Assembly (NCBI GenBank): GCA_024291935.2
Contig: CM044307.1
Location: 101,127,461-101,191,460 of the forward strand
Origin: Okapia johnstoni
Lineage: Eukaryota > Chordata > Mammalia > Artiodactyla > Giraffidae
Direction of reading: 5' to 3'
Length of the DNA stretch: 64,000 bases
In this document: positions 23,701 to 38,700 of the stretch, piece by piece
How positions within the stretch are numbered: position 1 is the stretch's first letter
Layout: the number at the start of each line of letters is the position of its first letter
Made by a program: the position numbers and the translations under genes
Notes under the pieces: model-generated
The model's input: only the letters and a program-made list of their open reading frames with translations
The model's database searches: none
Told to the model about the DNA's origin: nothing

Positions 23701-26700
23701 GAAATCACATTCTTTATCCTCCTTTATTCTTATCCTTCACTCTTTCCAGTTTTTCTGACATCCTCTGGTAGTCAATTTAACTATTATGCGGCAAATTTGG
23801 GAAATATGTATTCTTCTGGTGAATGTAAAAATCCTATTGGAAAGGACATTGCCCCAGATCATACACTAAATTGGCATTAAATTGGAATAAAAAGCCATAA
23901 TTGATTAGTTTTAATAATCCACAATTATTTACTACTACTCCATATAAATGTCTCTAAACCTTATAATTTTGTCTGGGTTGTTCAGATTAATATAAATCTC
24001 TTCCTGGCTAATCTTCTATGTTTGAGACGTTATGCTGGAATCTTTATATACATTTTAAAAAATCTATTGTTACAGCTACACAGTGAAGTATGTATCATTG
24101 TTCCCATTTTCAGTTCAGTTCAATTGCTCAGTCGTGTCCGACTCTTTGCGACCCCATGAATTGCAGCACGCCAGGCCTCCCTGTCCATCACCAACTCCCG
24201 GAGTCTACCCAAACCCATGTCCATCGAGTCAGTGATGCCATCCAGCCATCTCATCCTCTGTCATCCCCTTCTCCTCCCGCCCCCAATCATTAGGGTCTTT
24301 TCCAATGAGTCAACTCTTCACATGGGGTGGCCAAAGTATTAGAGTTTCAGCTTCAACATCAGTCCTTCCAATGAACACACAGGATTGATCTCGTTTAGGA
24401 TGGATTGATTGGATCTCCTTGCAATCCAAGGGACTCTGAAGAGTCTTCTCCAACACCACAGTTCAAAAGCATCAATTCTGCGGTGCTCAGCTTTCTTCAT
24501 CGTCCAACTCTCACATCCATACATGACCACTGGAAAAACCATAGGCCTTGACTAGATGGACTTTTGTTGGCAAAGTAATGTCTCTGCTTTTTAATATGCT
24601 GTCTAGGTTGGTCATAACCTTCCTTCCAAGGAGTAAGCATCTTTTAATTTCATGGCTGCAATCACCATCAGCAGTGATTTTGGAGCCCAAAAACATAAAG
24701 TCTGACACTGTTTCCACTGTTTCCCCATCTATTTCCCATGAAGTGATGGGACCAGATGCCACAATCTTAGTTTTCTGAACATTGAGCTTTAAGCCAACTT
24801 TTTCACTCTCCTCTTTCACTTTCATCAAGAGGCTCTTTAGTTCTTCTTCACTTTCTGCCATAAGGGTGGTGTCATCTGCATATCTGAGGTTATTGATATT
24901 TCTCCCAGCAATCTTGATTCCAGCTTGTGTTTCTTCCAGCCTAGCGTTTCTCATGATGTACTCTGCATAGAAGTTAAATAAGCAGGGTGACAATATACAG
25001 CCTTGACGTACTCCTTTTCCTATTTGGAACCAGTCTGTTGTTCCATGTCCAGTTCTAACTGCTGCTTCTTGACCTGCTTACAGGTTTCTCAAGAGACAGG
25101 TCAGGTGGTATGGTATTCCCATCTCTTTCAGAATTGTCCACAGTTTATTATGATCCACACAGTCAAAGGCTTTGGCATAGTCAATAAAGCAGAAATAGAT
25201 GTGTTTCTGGAACTCTCTTGCTTTTTCAATGATCCAGCAGATATTGGCAATTTGATCTTTGGTTCCTCTGCCTTTTCTAAAACCAGCTTGAACATCTGGA
25301 AGTTCATGGTTCACGTATTGCTGAAGCCTGGCTTGGAGAATTTTGAGCATTACTTTACTAGCGTGTGAGATGAGTGCAATTGTGTGGTAGTTTGAGCATT
25401 CTTTGGCATTGCCTTTCTTTGGGATTGGAATGAAAACTGACTGTTTCCAGTTCTGTGGCCACTGCTGAGTTTTCCAAATTTGCTGGCATATCGAGTGCAG
25501 CACTTTCACAGCATCATCTTTGAGGATTTGAAATAGCTCTACTGGAATTCCATCACCTCCACTAGCTTTGTTCGTAGTGATGCTTTCTAAGGCCCAGTTG
25601 ACTTCACATTCCAGGATGTCTGGCTCTAGGTGAGTAATCACACCATCGTGATTATCTGGGTCGTGAAGATCTTTTTTGTACTGTTCTTCTGTGTATTCTT
25701 GCCACCTCTTCTTAATATCTTCTGCTTCTGTTAGGTCCATACCATTTCTGTCCTTTATCGAGCCTATCTTTGCATGAAATATTCCTTTGGTATCTCTAAT
25801 TTTCTTGAAGAGATCTCTAGTCTTTCCCAATCTGTTGTTTTCCTCTATTTCTTTGCATTGATCGCTGAGGAAGGCTTTCTTATCTCTCCTTGCTATTCTT
25901 TGGAACTCTGCTTTCAGATGGGAATATCTTTCCTTTTCTCCTTTCCTTTTTGCTTCTCTTCTCTTCCCAGCTATCTGTAACGCCTCCTCAGACAGCCATT
26001 TTGCTTTTTTGCACTTCTTTTCCATGGGGATTGTCTTAATCCCTGTCTCCTGTACAATGTCACAAACCTCTGTCCATAGTTCATCAGGCACTCTGTCTAT
26101 CAGATCTAGCCCCTTAAATCTATTTGTCACTTCTGCTGTATACTCATAAGGGATTTGATCTAGGTCATACCTGAATGGACTAGTGGTTTTCCCTCCTTTC
26201 TTCAATTTAAGTCTGAATTTGGCAATAATCAGTTCATGATCTGAGCCACAGTCTGTTCCCATTTTATAGACAAGTAAAGGAAGGTGCTAAGCAGTTAAGA
26301 AATTTGCCTTAGAGTAAATAGTGGCAGAATCAGGCCTCTAATCCAGAACCTTTTGATTCTATAATTCATGCTTTTAATGAATACCCTGATGTCCTTTGGG
26401 CTCTATAAAAAGATACATTTAACTGCTCTATGAACTTTAAATTGTCAGCTCTTTGGAGACTCAGGATGGCACGCTCACATTTCAGTGGCTGAGGCTTCTG
26501 TGGATGGCGTCTTGCCCAGATGGGCTGCAGACAGTGAGTACATCACTGTCTGTTGGTCCTTCAGCCCCATGCATTTTCTCCAAACTCATCTGTACTTGGA
26601 AATCTTTAAAAACTGCTACTTCTGCAGGCAAGGCAGTCAGCTAATGCAAAGATTAGATTCCGACCTGGCTCTTTTCCAAAGAGAGCAGGGAAGCAGAACT

Positions 26701-29700
26701 GAGGTCAGAGAGGATGAAGGACTTGTCAGATTCAGGAAACAAAACCAAACCATGAAGTCAAATCTAACTACAACCCAAGCGGAGCCCTTTCTGCCTCTCC
26801 AAGATTTTGCCTTAATAGTCCAAGGAAATATGGAGTCAGCTCTTTATGATTTCTGTGTTTGTAGCTGTTTTCCAGGTTTTTCAGTTTGCATGTTCATCTT
26901 GAATTAAACAATTTAATTCTCTTGAATTCTGATTTCTTTATTTTAAAGTTTGAAGCAACTTCTGCAAGATACTTCTTCCATGAAGCTATTAATTGGGGTG
27001 AGAGCAAAATAAAAGGTCAGTGCTAAATCTATGGTTTTGTATTTGTTTTCTCAAAAGACCCCTTTGGGGAATATAGTGAATGAACAATGAACTCTATAAT
27101 TTCCATATAATGCATGAAGGAACCTGAGCCAGGGTGGTAATAGTATTTAGTATTAGTTTAAGTTTACTTCACATAGAAATATGAATTATATTTGGAAACA
27201 AGCAAGGTTAAACAGACAAAGCTCATAACTGTATGACCAGAAAAGAAATCACTGGATATCGGAAGTTTTTTTTTTTTTCTGAATCAATTGATTCTTTGAC
27301 ATTGCTCTTTTCGCTTATCAATTTCTCATTCCCATTTAGCAAAATGCTAATGGTAGTTTGAAATTCAATTTGATTTTTTTTTTGTATTTAAAAAACAGGG
27401 GTTTCTGACCAGTTTTTTTTGTTATCTCTTTTCAGGAGAATACACAAGGGTTGTAAATAAATTTTTGAAGGCGATAATTATGTATGCTTATATAATTACT
27501 TTGACATTTATTGATTGGAAAAATACAATATTGTTACCTAAGATAAAATTCAAAGATACATGTATATATGTACCCCACCAGAAAAAGAGAATTGCATTTA
27601 AATTTATGACAAATGTCATTTTTATCTACGTTTATGATCAAAATTAAAACAGCTCATTTCTCCTCAGTTAAGATATAATTATAGAGTTGTATGTCTTTAA
27701 AAGTGGAGACATTTTAGATCAATGGATCTTAAGGTGCAAGGATAATAGAGTTTTAAATTCTTGCCTTCTGCAGAACTGTGGTTAAAATACCACAATTAGA
27801 CTAGTACCTTTCATGACCTTACCATATTCCAAAGAGAGCCAGTCTTTAGTAAACACTTTATGGTCACTCAAAGATGTTCCCTAGTTCTCTTGGTGTGTTG
27901 CTTAAATGCTTCCTGTTGAGGTTTGCCAGTGTCTCTTGTCCTCTCCTTATTAGAGGAGAGATTTTCACTGTGATTCATTTGCAGCTTTCAAACTCACTCA
28001 GGAGCTCACAGTTTCTTTCTTTCTCTTTCCAAAATAATCCTTTGGGGTGATTTTTCTTTTCGTGAAAGAAAAAAATATTTTTGGTGACAACCAGCAGCAG
28101 CTTTGGCTTCTGCCCCATTAAAATTACCTATGGATCAGAAAGAATGCGTTATTTGTAATTAAGCCTGAGGATTAATGCACAACTTCAAATAGAATGTTTA
28201 GTCGTTCTCTTAAAAAATAAGAATTTCTTTTCGAGTTCTTTATTGTGCCTGATCCCTTAAGCTAATGATGGACGTTTTTTCTTTAATACCACTATTGCTC
28301 CTGGAGAAGTAGCTGATCAGTCGTGCAGCTGGGGCCAAACTCTGACAAGGGAATCATCTGCAGCTTGTGTGTTTCTGGCTCTCATCATCTGGGACAGGGA
28401 TTCCTTACATGGGAACTTGACCTTTCAATTGCTTGAAGGAGGCTAACCTTTGCTCTCAGGGTAGTTTGAAATGTGAAAGCCTGTCTTTCTTGTTTCACAG
28501 CACACATAATGAAATGAACTAGATAGAGATTTGAGGAGCTTAATTCTTTAGCTTATCAAGGCAATAGGCCCAGGGTTCTGTTTGAGTTAACAGAGGTTAC
28601 AGTTAGTCCAAGCTAAATCTTGACAGATTGTGTTTATAAAAACTGATGCATGCCAGAAGATAACTGTTTTTTTTTTTGCCCTTCAGGTTCTTGTCCTCAT
28701 GAATGCCTTAATGGAGCTTTCTGTTCTAAGGCTGGTACATGTGACTGTCAAATATTTCAGGCTCTTGGGACACGGTGCCAGATTGGTAAGTTTCAGGGAT
28801 GCTTATGAGAGAATTATGAGGTGCTACAGAGAGCATGAAGGCATAATTTGCTGTATTAGTGTTCATCCTTTGGGATTTGGGACAATCATATTGTGTATTA
28901 ACTAGAGTATCCATGATTTATTTCCAGTAATTTTGAAACAATGTGAAAGAAAATGAGTATGCCCTCTTTCACTTCTCATTGAACTCTGTTAGTTCAAGTA
29001 TTTTTTCTCTTTTTAGATTGTTTATTTAATTTTTAAAGTATAGTTGACTTACAGTATTATATTGTTTTTTTCATATTTTTTCTATCATGGTTCAAGGATA
29101 TTGAACATAGTTCCCTGTGCTAATACAATAGGACCTTTTAGTTTACCCATTCTATGTATAGTAGTTTGCATCTGCTAGTCCCAAACTCGCAATTCAACCC
29201 TTCCCCATTCCCAACCACCTTGGCAGCCACGTCTGTTCTGTATGTCTATGGATCTATTTCTGTTTTGAAGATAGGTTTATTTGTGTCATATTTTAGATTC
29301 TACATATGAGTGTTATCATGTGATATTTGTCTTTCTCTTTATGACTTACTTTGCTTAGTGTGATAATCTCTAGGTCCATCCATGCAGCTGTAAGTAGCAT
29401 TATTTCATTCTTTTTTTTATAGCTGAGTAGTATTCCATTGTATGTATGTATCATGGCTTTATCCATTCATCTGTCAATGGATGTTTAAGTTGTTTCCATG
29501 TCTTGGCTATTGTGAATAGTACTGCTATGAACATAGAAGAGAATGTATCTTTTTGAATTATAGTTTTGTCCAGATATATGCTCAGGAGTGGGCTTGCTGG
29601 ATCATATGGCAACTCTATTTTTAGTTTTTTGAGGAACCTCCATATGGTTCTCCATGGTGGCTGTACCTATTTACTTTCCCACCAATGGAGTAGGAGAGTT

Positions 29701-32700
29701 CTCTTTTCTCCATATCCCTTACAGCATATTTATTATTTGTAGACTTTTACATGGTGGCCATTCTGACCAGAGTGAGACGGTACCTCATTGTAGCTTTGAT
29801 TTGCATTTCTCTGATAATTAGTATGGATGTGAGAGTTGGATGGTGAAGAAAGCTGAGTGCCGAAGAATTGATGCTTTTGAACTGTGGCGTTGGAGAAGAC
29901 TCTTGATAGTCCTTTGGACTGCAAGGAGAACCAATCAATCCATCCTAAAAGAGATCAATCCTGGGTGTTCATTGGAAGGTCTGATGTTGAAGCTGAAACT
30001 CCAATACTTTGGCCACCTCATGCGAAGGGTTGACTCATTGGAAAAGACCCTAATGCTGGGTAGGATTGGGGGCAGGAGGAGAAGGGGATGACAGAGGATG
30101 AGATGGTTGGATGGCATCACTGACTCGATGGACATGGGTTTGGGTAGACTCCGGGAGTTGGTGATGGCCAGATAGGCCTGGTGTGCTGCAATTCATGGGG
30201 TCGCAAAGAGTCGGACACAACTGAGTGACTGAAATGAACTGAACTGAACTGAACTGATAATTAGTGATTTTGGCCATTTGTGTCTTCTTTAGAAAAATGT
30301 TTATTTTAGTCTTCTGCTCAATTTTGTAATCATGTTGTTTGTTTTGGTTTGGTTTGGTTTTTGTTATTGTGTTGTGTGAGCTGATTATACATATTTGGAA
30401 TTAAGCTTTTGTTTCTCACATCACTTGCAAATATTTTCTCTCAGTCCATAGGCTGTCTTTTCTTTCTAAGCTTTCCTTTGATGTGCAAAAGCTTATGTTT
30501 GGTTAGGTCCCATTTGTTTATTTTTTGCTTTAATTTCTGTTGCCTTGGGAGACTGATCTAAGGAAATATTGGTAGGATTTATGTAAAATAAAGCTTTGCC
30601 TGTGTTCTTCTAGGAGTTGCATGATGTCATATCTTGTACATAAGTCTTTAAGCCATTTTGAGCTTATTTTTGTATGTGGTATGGAGTGTTCTAACTTCAT
30701 TGATTTACATGTGTCTGTCCAGCTTTCCCAACACCACTTGCTAAAGAGACTGTCTTTTCCGCATTGTATATTCTTGCCTCCTCTGTCAAAGATTAATTGA
30801 CCATAGGTGTGTGGGTTTATTTCTGGGCTATCTACTCTGATACATTGATGCATATGTCTGTTTTTATTCCAGCACCACGCTGACTTGATTACTATAGCTT
30901 TGTAATATTGTCTGAAGTCTGGGAGGGTTAGGCTTCCTGCTTTGTTATTTTTCCTCAGGATTGCTTTGTCAATCCTGGGACTTTTATGGTTCATATAAAT
31001 TTTAGGATTATTTGTTCTAGCTCTGTGAAAAATGTCATGGGTAATTTGATAGGGATTGCATTAAATTGGTATTTCACTTTGGGTAGTACAGCCATTTTAA
31101 CAGTATTAATTCTTCCAACCCCAGAGCATGGGATATTTTTCCATTTCTTTAAATCATCTTTAATTTCCTGTATCAATATCTTATAGTTCTCAGGGTATGA
31201 GTCTTAAACTCCTTAGTCAGGTTTATTCCTCAAGTACTTTTTGAAAATGTGATTCAAGTGTTTTTTTCTATTTTAAATTGTATTGGCCCATTAAAACCAG
31301 GTTTCCATTCATCTATCTTTTGCTTTATAAATTAGATTTGTTATTTGGAGCCACTCATTCTTTTTTGACTTTGAATTAATGGAATATTCTGTACATGGGT
31401 TTCTCTGGTGGCTCAGACAGTAAAGAATCTGCCTGCAATTCCAGAGACCCAGGTTTGATTCCTGGGTCAGGAAGATCCCCTGGAGAAGGGAATGGCTACT
31501 CACTCCAATATTCTTGCCTGGAGAATCCCATGGATGAGGAGCCTAATGGGCTACAGTCCATAGGGTCACAAAGAGTCGGATATGACTGAGCAACTAACAC
31601 TTACAATATTTTTTAAGAGAGAAATAGTATTGAGAACTCTTCAAAGCAGAGGGTTCTTAAACATTTTTTTATCCACAATACCTAATACAGGACCCTACAT
31701 CAATAATAAATAGTAAAATCCATTTTTTTAATGAGTATTTACTGAATATCTACTAGATCCCAGGCTGGACACTGGGAACAGTGAATAATATAGACATGTT
31801 TCTGCCCTGTTGGAGATTACAGTCTAGAGGAGAAGACCAGGATATAAGATAACAGTAATTACATTTATGATGTGCTATAGAGTGCAAGATTTTATGAAAA
31901 TATGCAACAGACATAAGGCATACTATCAGAAAAGACTGCCTGAATAACGAATAGCTAGCTCTGTATTTTTTCCCTGAAAAGGTCTAAGTTGGCCAAAGCT
32001 AATACATTTACATAAATTACAAAAAGAAAAGATATGATTATGCCTTCTCTCTATGCTACCTATAGAGTATATTAACATACTCTAATGTCTTAATCAATGA
32101 ATGCTCAGTAAATGTCACTGATTCCCATATTAATCTAGAAAGAAGGGTAGAGAAAATAAAAATGGGCCATCCAGAAAGGTGTAAAGGGAGATAGACATGA
32201 AGGTAACAGGAGATGAAGTTACATGCTTTAAGACAAACACTGCTTACCATGTGACCAGTTTGAGGTCATGAATTCCAAAATTCCAGTATACTTTGGATGA
32301 CTAATGCTCCCCATTCCCAGGTCCCAGACTTATAAACATGACTTTTTGGCCAATGATTAGTTTTCTCTGTGGATCCTGTTATTTTCAAAGAATTGCAGAG
32401 ACCAGAACATTCTAATGCTTCCAGTGTTAATTTTTAGGATAATTTGTGGTGACATTTCTCTTTTTTAGAGCCATTATATTTGCTTTATCACTGTCACCTT
32501 CTTTTATTGTATCATTCTTCCCTCTCTTTCTCTCTTCCAAATTCTTTGTTTGAAAGCAAAAATTAACGAAGTTTCTAACATAAATTTGTTCTTCAACTTG
32601 AAGACCATGTTTTTCTTCAGGGGAATTTGATTGTTTTGAGAGCTGTTGGTAATTTTATGTTAGGTATTTTTCTCTGTGATATTGTCCACCAAAGAAGTAA

Positions 32701-35700
32701 ACATTTATTTTAATGAAAATTAAAATCACCTACCATGACTGAACTTTGTAAGAAACAGGTATCATTTGTTTTATTCTACTAAATATTATCCTCTTTCTTT
32801 TCAGTGCCAAACATGGGCAGTGGCAGAGATGGGATTTGCAAAACCTGGGGACAATACCACTTTGAAACTTTTGATGGCATCTACTATTATTTCCCAGGAA
32901 ACTGTTCTTATGTTTTTGCAAAGGACTGTGGTAATTTGGAGCCTCGGTATACTGTGTGGGTAGGTGATCCTATGACATAATTAATTATTTATGGCCAAGT
33001 CTGTATTTTTAAAGTACTACACAAATGATGAAAAATATATAGTAATCATAGTATGAATACTTAGAGCTCTTATTAGGGAAGGAGGGGGCTGATTCTGAAT
33101 GGGATGGGCCAAATTTGTAACTATTTTGAGCATGTTTCTATGAAGATGGGGCCTAGGACTGGGAGAAGACTGGTTTGGATCCATAAGGTAGGAAGATGTA
33201 GGCAATGCAGGAATGTCTGTATCATGGATATCGTAATATCAACTCCAGCTGATATATGCATTTTTCAATTTTTATTTGATCAACTCAAAAAGAGAGGGTA
33301 GCTTCAGGCATCAGTCTTGTTACTTGTATATGTTTCCTTCTTGACATTTCCAGTGTGATGGTCATCTGGATTTTTTTAAAAGACATATCTCAGTGTGAAC
33401 TGGGGACTGGAGTTTATGAAATGGAGTGTATGAATTACATAAACACAAGCTAGAGGATATGGGGATAGGTAGCTAATTTCTAGGTAGATTTATACTATAT
33501 TATTGAACTCAGAGTTAGTTAGTTGTTAGTTGCAGTGTTCTTGCTTCAGAAGAATTCATAGGAGAAGCATCTCAAAATGTAAGCTTCAGAGTGCCTCTGG
33601 CTGATGTAAGGAAGTCAGGAAGGGATCTTTTTCCCTGCCTATGTCTTCCTCTGAATTTTCTGATACCTCAAAGTAAAACCAGAAAACTGCAGTGCTGTCC
33701 TGTTCTAAAGCTAAAACTCTCCGTAACCATCATTTGTTTGAATCTTTTTTTGAGTCTCTCTGACATGTTTGAGTTGCCTAACTCTCCTCCTCTCTTAGAC
33801 GAGAGAAATATTAAAAGTTCAGTCCTGATGCTTTTTAACAGCAACAAATCCTTGTGACCTCAAAAGAAAATGAAGTCTATTGAAAGTTAACTTACGGGAC
33901 AGAAGGATAAAAAGTTGGAGGTCTCTTTAGATAGGGGAGTCAGTGATAGGCGTTTTCAGTTCATACAGGGCTCCTCTTCTCAGCTCGCTGTTGTCCTTTA
34001 CTCCTCCACTCTGGGAAGGAGTTACTGAGTTTATCACTCAAACACCTTCTGACTCTTTCTGAATTGAAATGTTCTTGTCCAGTGTCTGGCCCTTTTGAGG
34101 ACTAAGGTGTCAACTGGATAATTGAGAGATAATAACACACAGAGCTCAGCTGTGCTTTCAGAGTTAATAGATACTGCTTCTACTTGGCTCTGTTTGGTTG
34201 GTAGAATTTGTTTTCACATCAACAAATCCATTTATGTTAAATGTCATCTTTTCTCTGATTGTAAAGTTGTTCACCTCTTTTGTAGAAAATTGAAAAAATT
34301 CAAAGAAATCTAAAAATACTGTTAGAATTATCAGTCAAGACAGTGCTAATGGCTTCATGTATTTCCCTCTAAATTTTTCCTCTGGACTTTATACACACTT
34401 ATAAAATTGAAACTTTACTATGTATAATTTTATTCCCCACAATTTCACCTCATATTATATCAAGAACTATTTTCCACGTCAAATGTTTTTGACAAACACA
34501 AATTTTGTTAGCTGTACTTGTTCCAACTATGGAGTACTGAAATTATTTAATTATATTCTGTGTTAGATATTTAGATTCTAAAATATTTTAGTATTTTAAA
34601 AGACATGTATTTATAAGTATCTTTATGCATATATACTTGTATATTTTTGATTCTTTTTCTTTAAATTCAATTTTATTTTTATGAAAATAATACATATATT
34701 TAGTTTAAAAGATTTCATCAAGATACATGAAGGTAAAAATAGCCCCTCTTTCCTTCACCCCTTGACCCCAGCTAAAATCTGACTCTCCAAAGGCAATTAC
34801 TCCAGTTTTTTAGCTGTTTCTTCTTGTTTTTACCTAACACATTAAAATGTGCTTTTATTTCTTTATTTTTCAAAGTTAGGACTTATTTCTTCACTTTTTA
34901 CTATGGAAAATGGGAAGCCATCTGTCATATCATCCCTCCTGCCTCTAATACACACACACACACACACACACGCTCACACACGCTCACACTTTCCTTCCCT
35001 CTTGTTAATGGAATCACATCACTGTTATTGGTTACATCATATGTGGTTTTTATATTATTGTCAGTTATGTATTTTACATATATGAACAACAGCTATATAA
35101 GTATTGTTGAGAGCCAAGCCTAATGTTATTGTGATTTCATTTCTCTTTGTACAATTTTATAGAATTAAGTTATCTCACTTTTTGTTTGCTGCATTTTCTA
35201 TACTTGAACCATTTTCTTCCTTCAACTCTTCTCAGTGAGGTCAGATAAATCAGGCAGTCTTGGTTTCTCTTTCCTTCCTATGAGCTATCCCTTTCTCAGT
35301 TTTTCATTCTCCTGTTCCAGTTGGGACTGGTTGCTCTTGAGCCTACTGTACACCTAGCATTTGGAGTTTCTTTTCACATTTTCCTGGTGAGTTTCATTCT
35401 TCTCTCTCCTGTATTGGTTTCTCTGTTTCTTATGCTTCGTCACTCAGGCATGTTTGACTCTCTGAGGCTCTATGGTCTGTAGCCTACCAGGCTCCTCTGT
35501 CCATGGAATTTTCCAGGCAGATTACTGGAACAGGTTGCCATTTCCTACACCAGAGGATCTTCCTGACCCAGGAATAGAATCCGCATATGTTACATCTCCT
35601 GCAATGACAGGCAGATTCTTTATCCCTAGAGCCACCCTTGTTTCTTAGGTCCTGTGAAATGTCTAGCGATTCTTAAAATTTTTGTTTCTAATTGAGACAT

Positions 35701-38700
35701 AGGCTCTGAAAAGCTTATTGGATGCTCTGCTCATGTGCACAGAGCTTGTTTGTAGTGCTTTCTGGAGAGGGACACTTGTGTGTGGCCAGTTGAATGGGCA
35801 GGAATCCTTCAAGTTCCTGGAAAACAACTTGGGCAGACATCTTATTGTTTAGACTACCTGCTCCTTGGAGTATGTGCCTATGTTTTGTAGAAACAATTAA
35901 GACGACCTTGATTAGTGAAGGCAAGTGAAATGGATTTTACTAGTGGTTACTCATATCTCAAGAGTGCATAGGAGGGAGATTTTTGGTTATAGTTTGGGAA
36001 TCACTTTCAGAATTTTAAAATTAAATTCATTCCGATTTCTGATCATTTTGCATATGATCTTTTAAAATTTACCCTCTCTTTACAGAAATGTTTAGTTCTT
36101 CTCTTTATCCCCAACATTCCGAGATGTCATGTGGGTTGCTTTCTTTTTTCATATGTTGTGCTGGGAATTTGATGAGCCCTTTCTAGCATTTCAAACAATT
36201 CAGTTTTGGAATAATATTTATTTCTTAGTTTTCTCTCTTTCAGTCATTCTGTAACTCAGATATTGGAGCTCCTGTCCTGAGTGACAGATTCCTTAATTTT
36301 CTCATTGATTCATGTCTCTTGTCCATCTTTTTGCTTTTTTTGTTTTGATATTTCTTTCCAATTATTAGATACTTACTTTCCAGAGTTCTATTTCAGTTAT
36401 ATAAGTTTCTCCTATCATATTATCAATATCCAATTGCTTATTTTTATTCCTTGAATTTCACTTTTAGTATCATTTTCTTTCTTGTTTCATGAATGGCATT
36501 TTCTCTCTTTTCTCCCTGAAGATACCAATTACGGATTTTTGGAAGTTTATTTTTCTGAATTGTTTTTGACTCCTTTAATCTCCTTTTTTGGGGGGTTTAT
36601 TTGGCATCTGCCTTTCATGTTGCAGGCTTTCATCAAATGATCCATGAATGTTTATTCACATTTGAGTATTAGGTTCTAAAAGTTGGTTAGTAGCTCTGAA
36701 TATGTGGATGGGGACTTTCTTGCCTAGTGGGAGATTGAGCAGGGAATCTCTAGTTTCATTAAATAAGCCCCAGATATTGGTATCTGTGGGGCTTCCCTGG
36801 TGGCTTCGATGGTAACGAATCTGCCTGCAATTGGGAAACCCAGGTTCAATTCCTGGGTTGGGAAGATCCCCTGGAGAAGGAAATGGCTACCCTCTCCAGG
36901 ATTCTTACCTGGAGAATTCCATGGACAGAGGAGCCTGTACAGTCCATGAGGTCGCAAAGAGTCAGACACGACTGAGCAACTTTTACTTTCACTTCATTAG
37001 TATCTGTACATCTTTTTCCATTTTGTTTCTTCAAGGAAAATCTTCCACTATCCTGCCTGAGGTCCTTTGTCTAGATTCCCAGATACCGAGAACATTTTAG
37101 TTATACTTCTACTTTAGACTTCTGCATTTGCTATTCCTTTTTCCTACAATGGTCTAAATATCCATATAGTTTGCTCTTGTATCTCCTTCATCTTTACTAC
37201 TAGAATTTCCTCTAGTGAGGTTTTTGTTGGCCATTCAAGCTAAACTCCCTCCTACCCCCACTGCCAACAACCCTTGATACACACACTCTCTGTCTCTTTC
37301 TTACATTTAATATTTCTCCATGTCATTTAGCCTAGTATATGTTTCAGTTACATGTAATTTTATTTTTTATTAACTGTTTTCCTCTAATGAAATTTGTTTC
37401 ATGAGGGCAGGTATTTTTGTCTATTTTGTTTGACTAATACATCTCCAGAATCTAGAACAGTCCTCAGTACATAAGTGATCAGTAAAATTTGCCTATTAAT
37501 CACTAAATTAATATATATTACATTCTTGCAATATTAAACTTTTATGTTATAATTGGTGATTTTCCTTATCACTTTTATGCTTTGAAAGTTCTTTTCTATC
37601 TATGTAGTTATCTATTTTTTTTTCAGTTATTTTCTGGTGTCATTAGGTGGTGGAGTAAGAGAATCTAATATTCCTCTTCTCCTTTCTTCCTTTCTTCCTC
37701 TCTTTTCTTCCTTACTTAAAGAAATTTTTTTTACTAGTAAACTAATTTTCTCATCAAATTTTTGATAAGTACTCTTCCCTAAAGTGCTTGCACAATTTTA
37801 TTTTTAGAGAGTTTTAGTTACTTTTGCAACCTTTAAACATTACTCTATGTAGAACTCCATTTGAAACTCTATTTCATGATTTTCTGTTCCATGAACAGGT
37901 AAAAATTATCAACACAAAAGTTAGAAATGTGTTTCTTTGTGGTGCCGTACTGTCTTCCTATCAGAACTATTTTTTTTCTGATACATACCACATAGTTTTA
38001 GATTATTACATCCTGCAGGTAAAGATTCAGCTCATTTAAATAAATAACCTAGAATAACTTGTGCTTTATGAAGGTAATGCTGTTGTCCAATTTTCAAGGT
38101 CAATATCTCTTTTTCTCTTGGAAATCCTAAATGTAGCTATAATTTTGTAAAGGGTCATGGAACTAATGCTATAAAACTGTAGACTTGCATTGTGGACTTA
38201 GTAGCTCAAATGAAAGCATGTATATGTGTTGTTGTTGGTTTCTGAGCTTTCTTTTATTTTTCACCCTTTAAGGTTCATAATAGCCCTAAGTGCCTTGGTT
38301 CAGTGTATTATTGTTATCGCTCGATCAGCTTATTCTTTTCAGACCAAGAAGAAATTCGAATTTATGGGCATGAAATAAAAAAGAATGGAATCAGGTAAGA
38401 TATGATAAATGATATAATGAAAACATCACAGATTAACAGAATTTCTAAATATCTCACTCTGGCACTGGATGTGGAGTTTAGGAAGAGAGGATTTCTTCAA
38501 CTGTAACCTTTGAGTTGGGCTTCCCAGGTGGTGCTAGTGGTAAAGAACTCTCCTGCCAATGCAGGACACATATGAGACACAGATTCAATCCCTAGGTTAG
38601 GAAGATCTGGAGAAGGAAATGCAACCCACTCCAGTATTCTTGCCTAGAGAATCCCATGGACAGAGGAGTATGGTGGGCTCTGGTCCATGGGGTTGCAAAG

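Larger units (their letters stand above)
20152..26948 (+). other. OTOGL intron 3
   Basis: 6797 bases. Contains an AT-rich block (20960-21110), an antisense open frame without recognised homology (21832-22353), one complete-looking and one split MIR, and a 2.1 kb BovB. 26350-26930 has no recognised feature. Confidence 0.65.
28786..32804 (+). other. OTOGL intron 5
   Basis: 4019 bases. Mostly an L1 in reverse orientation (about 29000-31390) carrying a BovB tail, then a Bov-tA SINE. 31735-31830 resembles an ancient MIR/L2-class repeat. 31840-32800 holds nothing recognised. Confidence 0.65.
32960..38272 (+). other. OTOGL intron 6
   Basis: 5313 bases. Contains a CA microsatellite, two Bov-tA SINEs in opposite orientation and an L2-like relic. 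33000-34700 has no recognised feature. 35940-36680 looks like a very old LINE 3' region but cannot be named. Confidence 0.6.

Noticed and set aside
31395..31605. tRNA gene
   Set aside because: The tRNA-like head is that of a Bov-tA SINE fused to a BovB tail, not a functional tRNA.
34951..34989. CRISPR-like array
   Set aside because: Simple CA repeat without spacers in a mammalian genome.
35115..35125. Possible coding use of the CA-repeat open frames at 34824-35123
   Set aside because: The translation is dominated by repeated His-Thr or Thr-His from the microsatellite and has no conserved neighbours.
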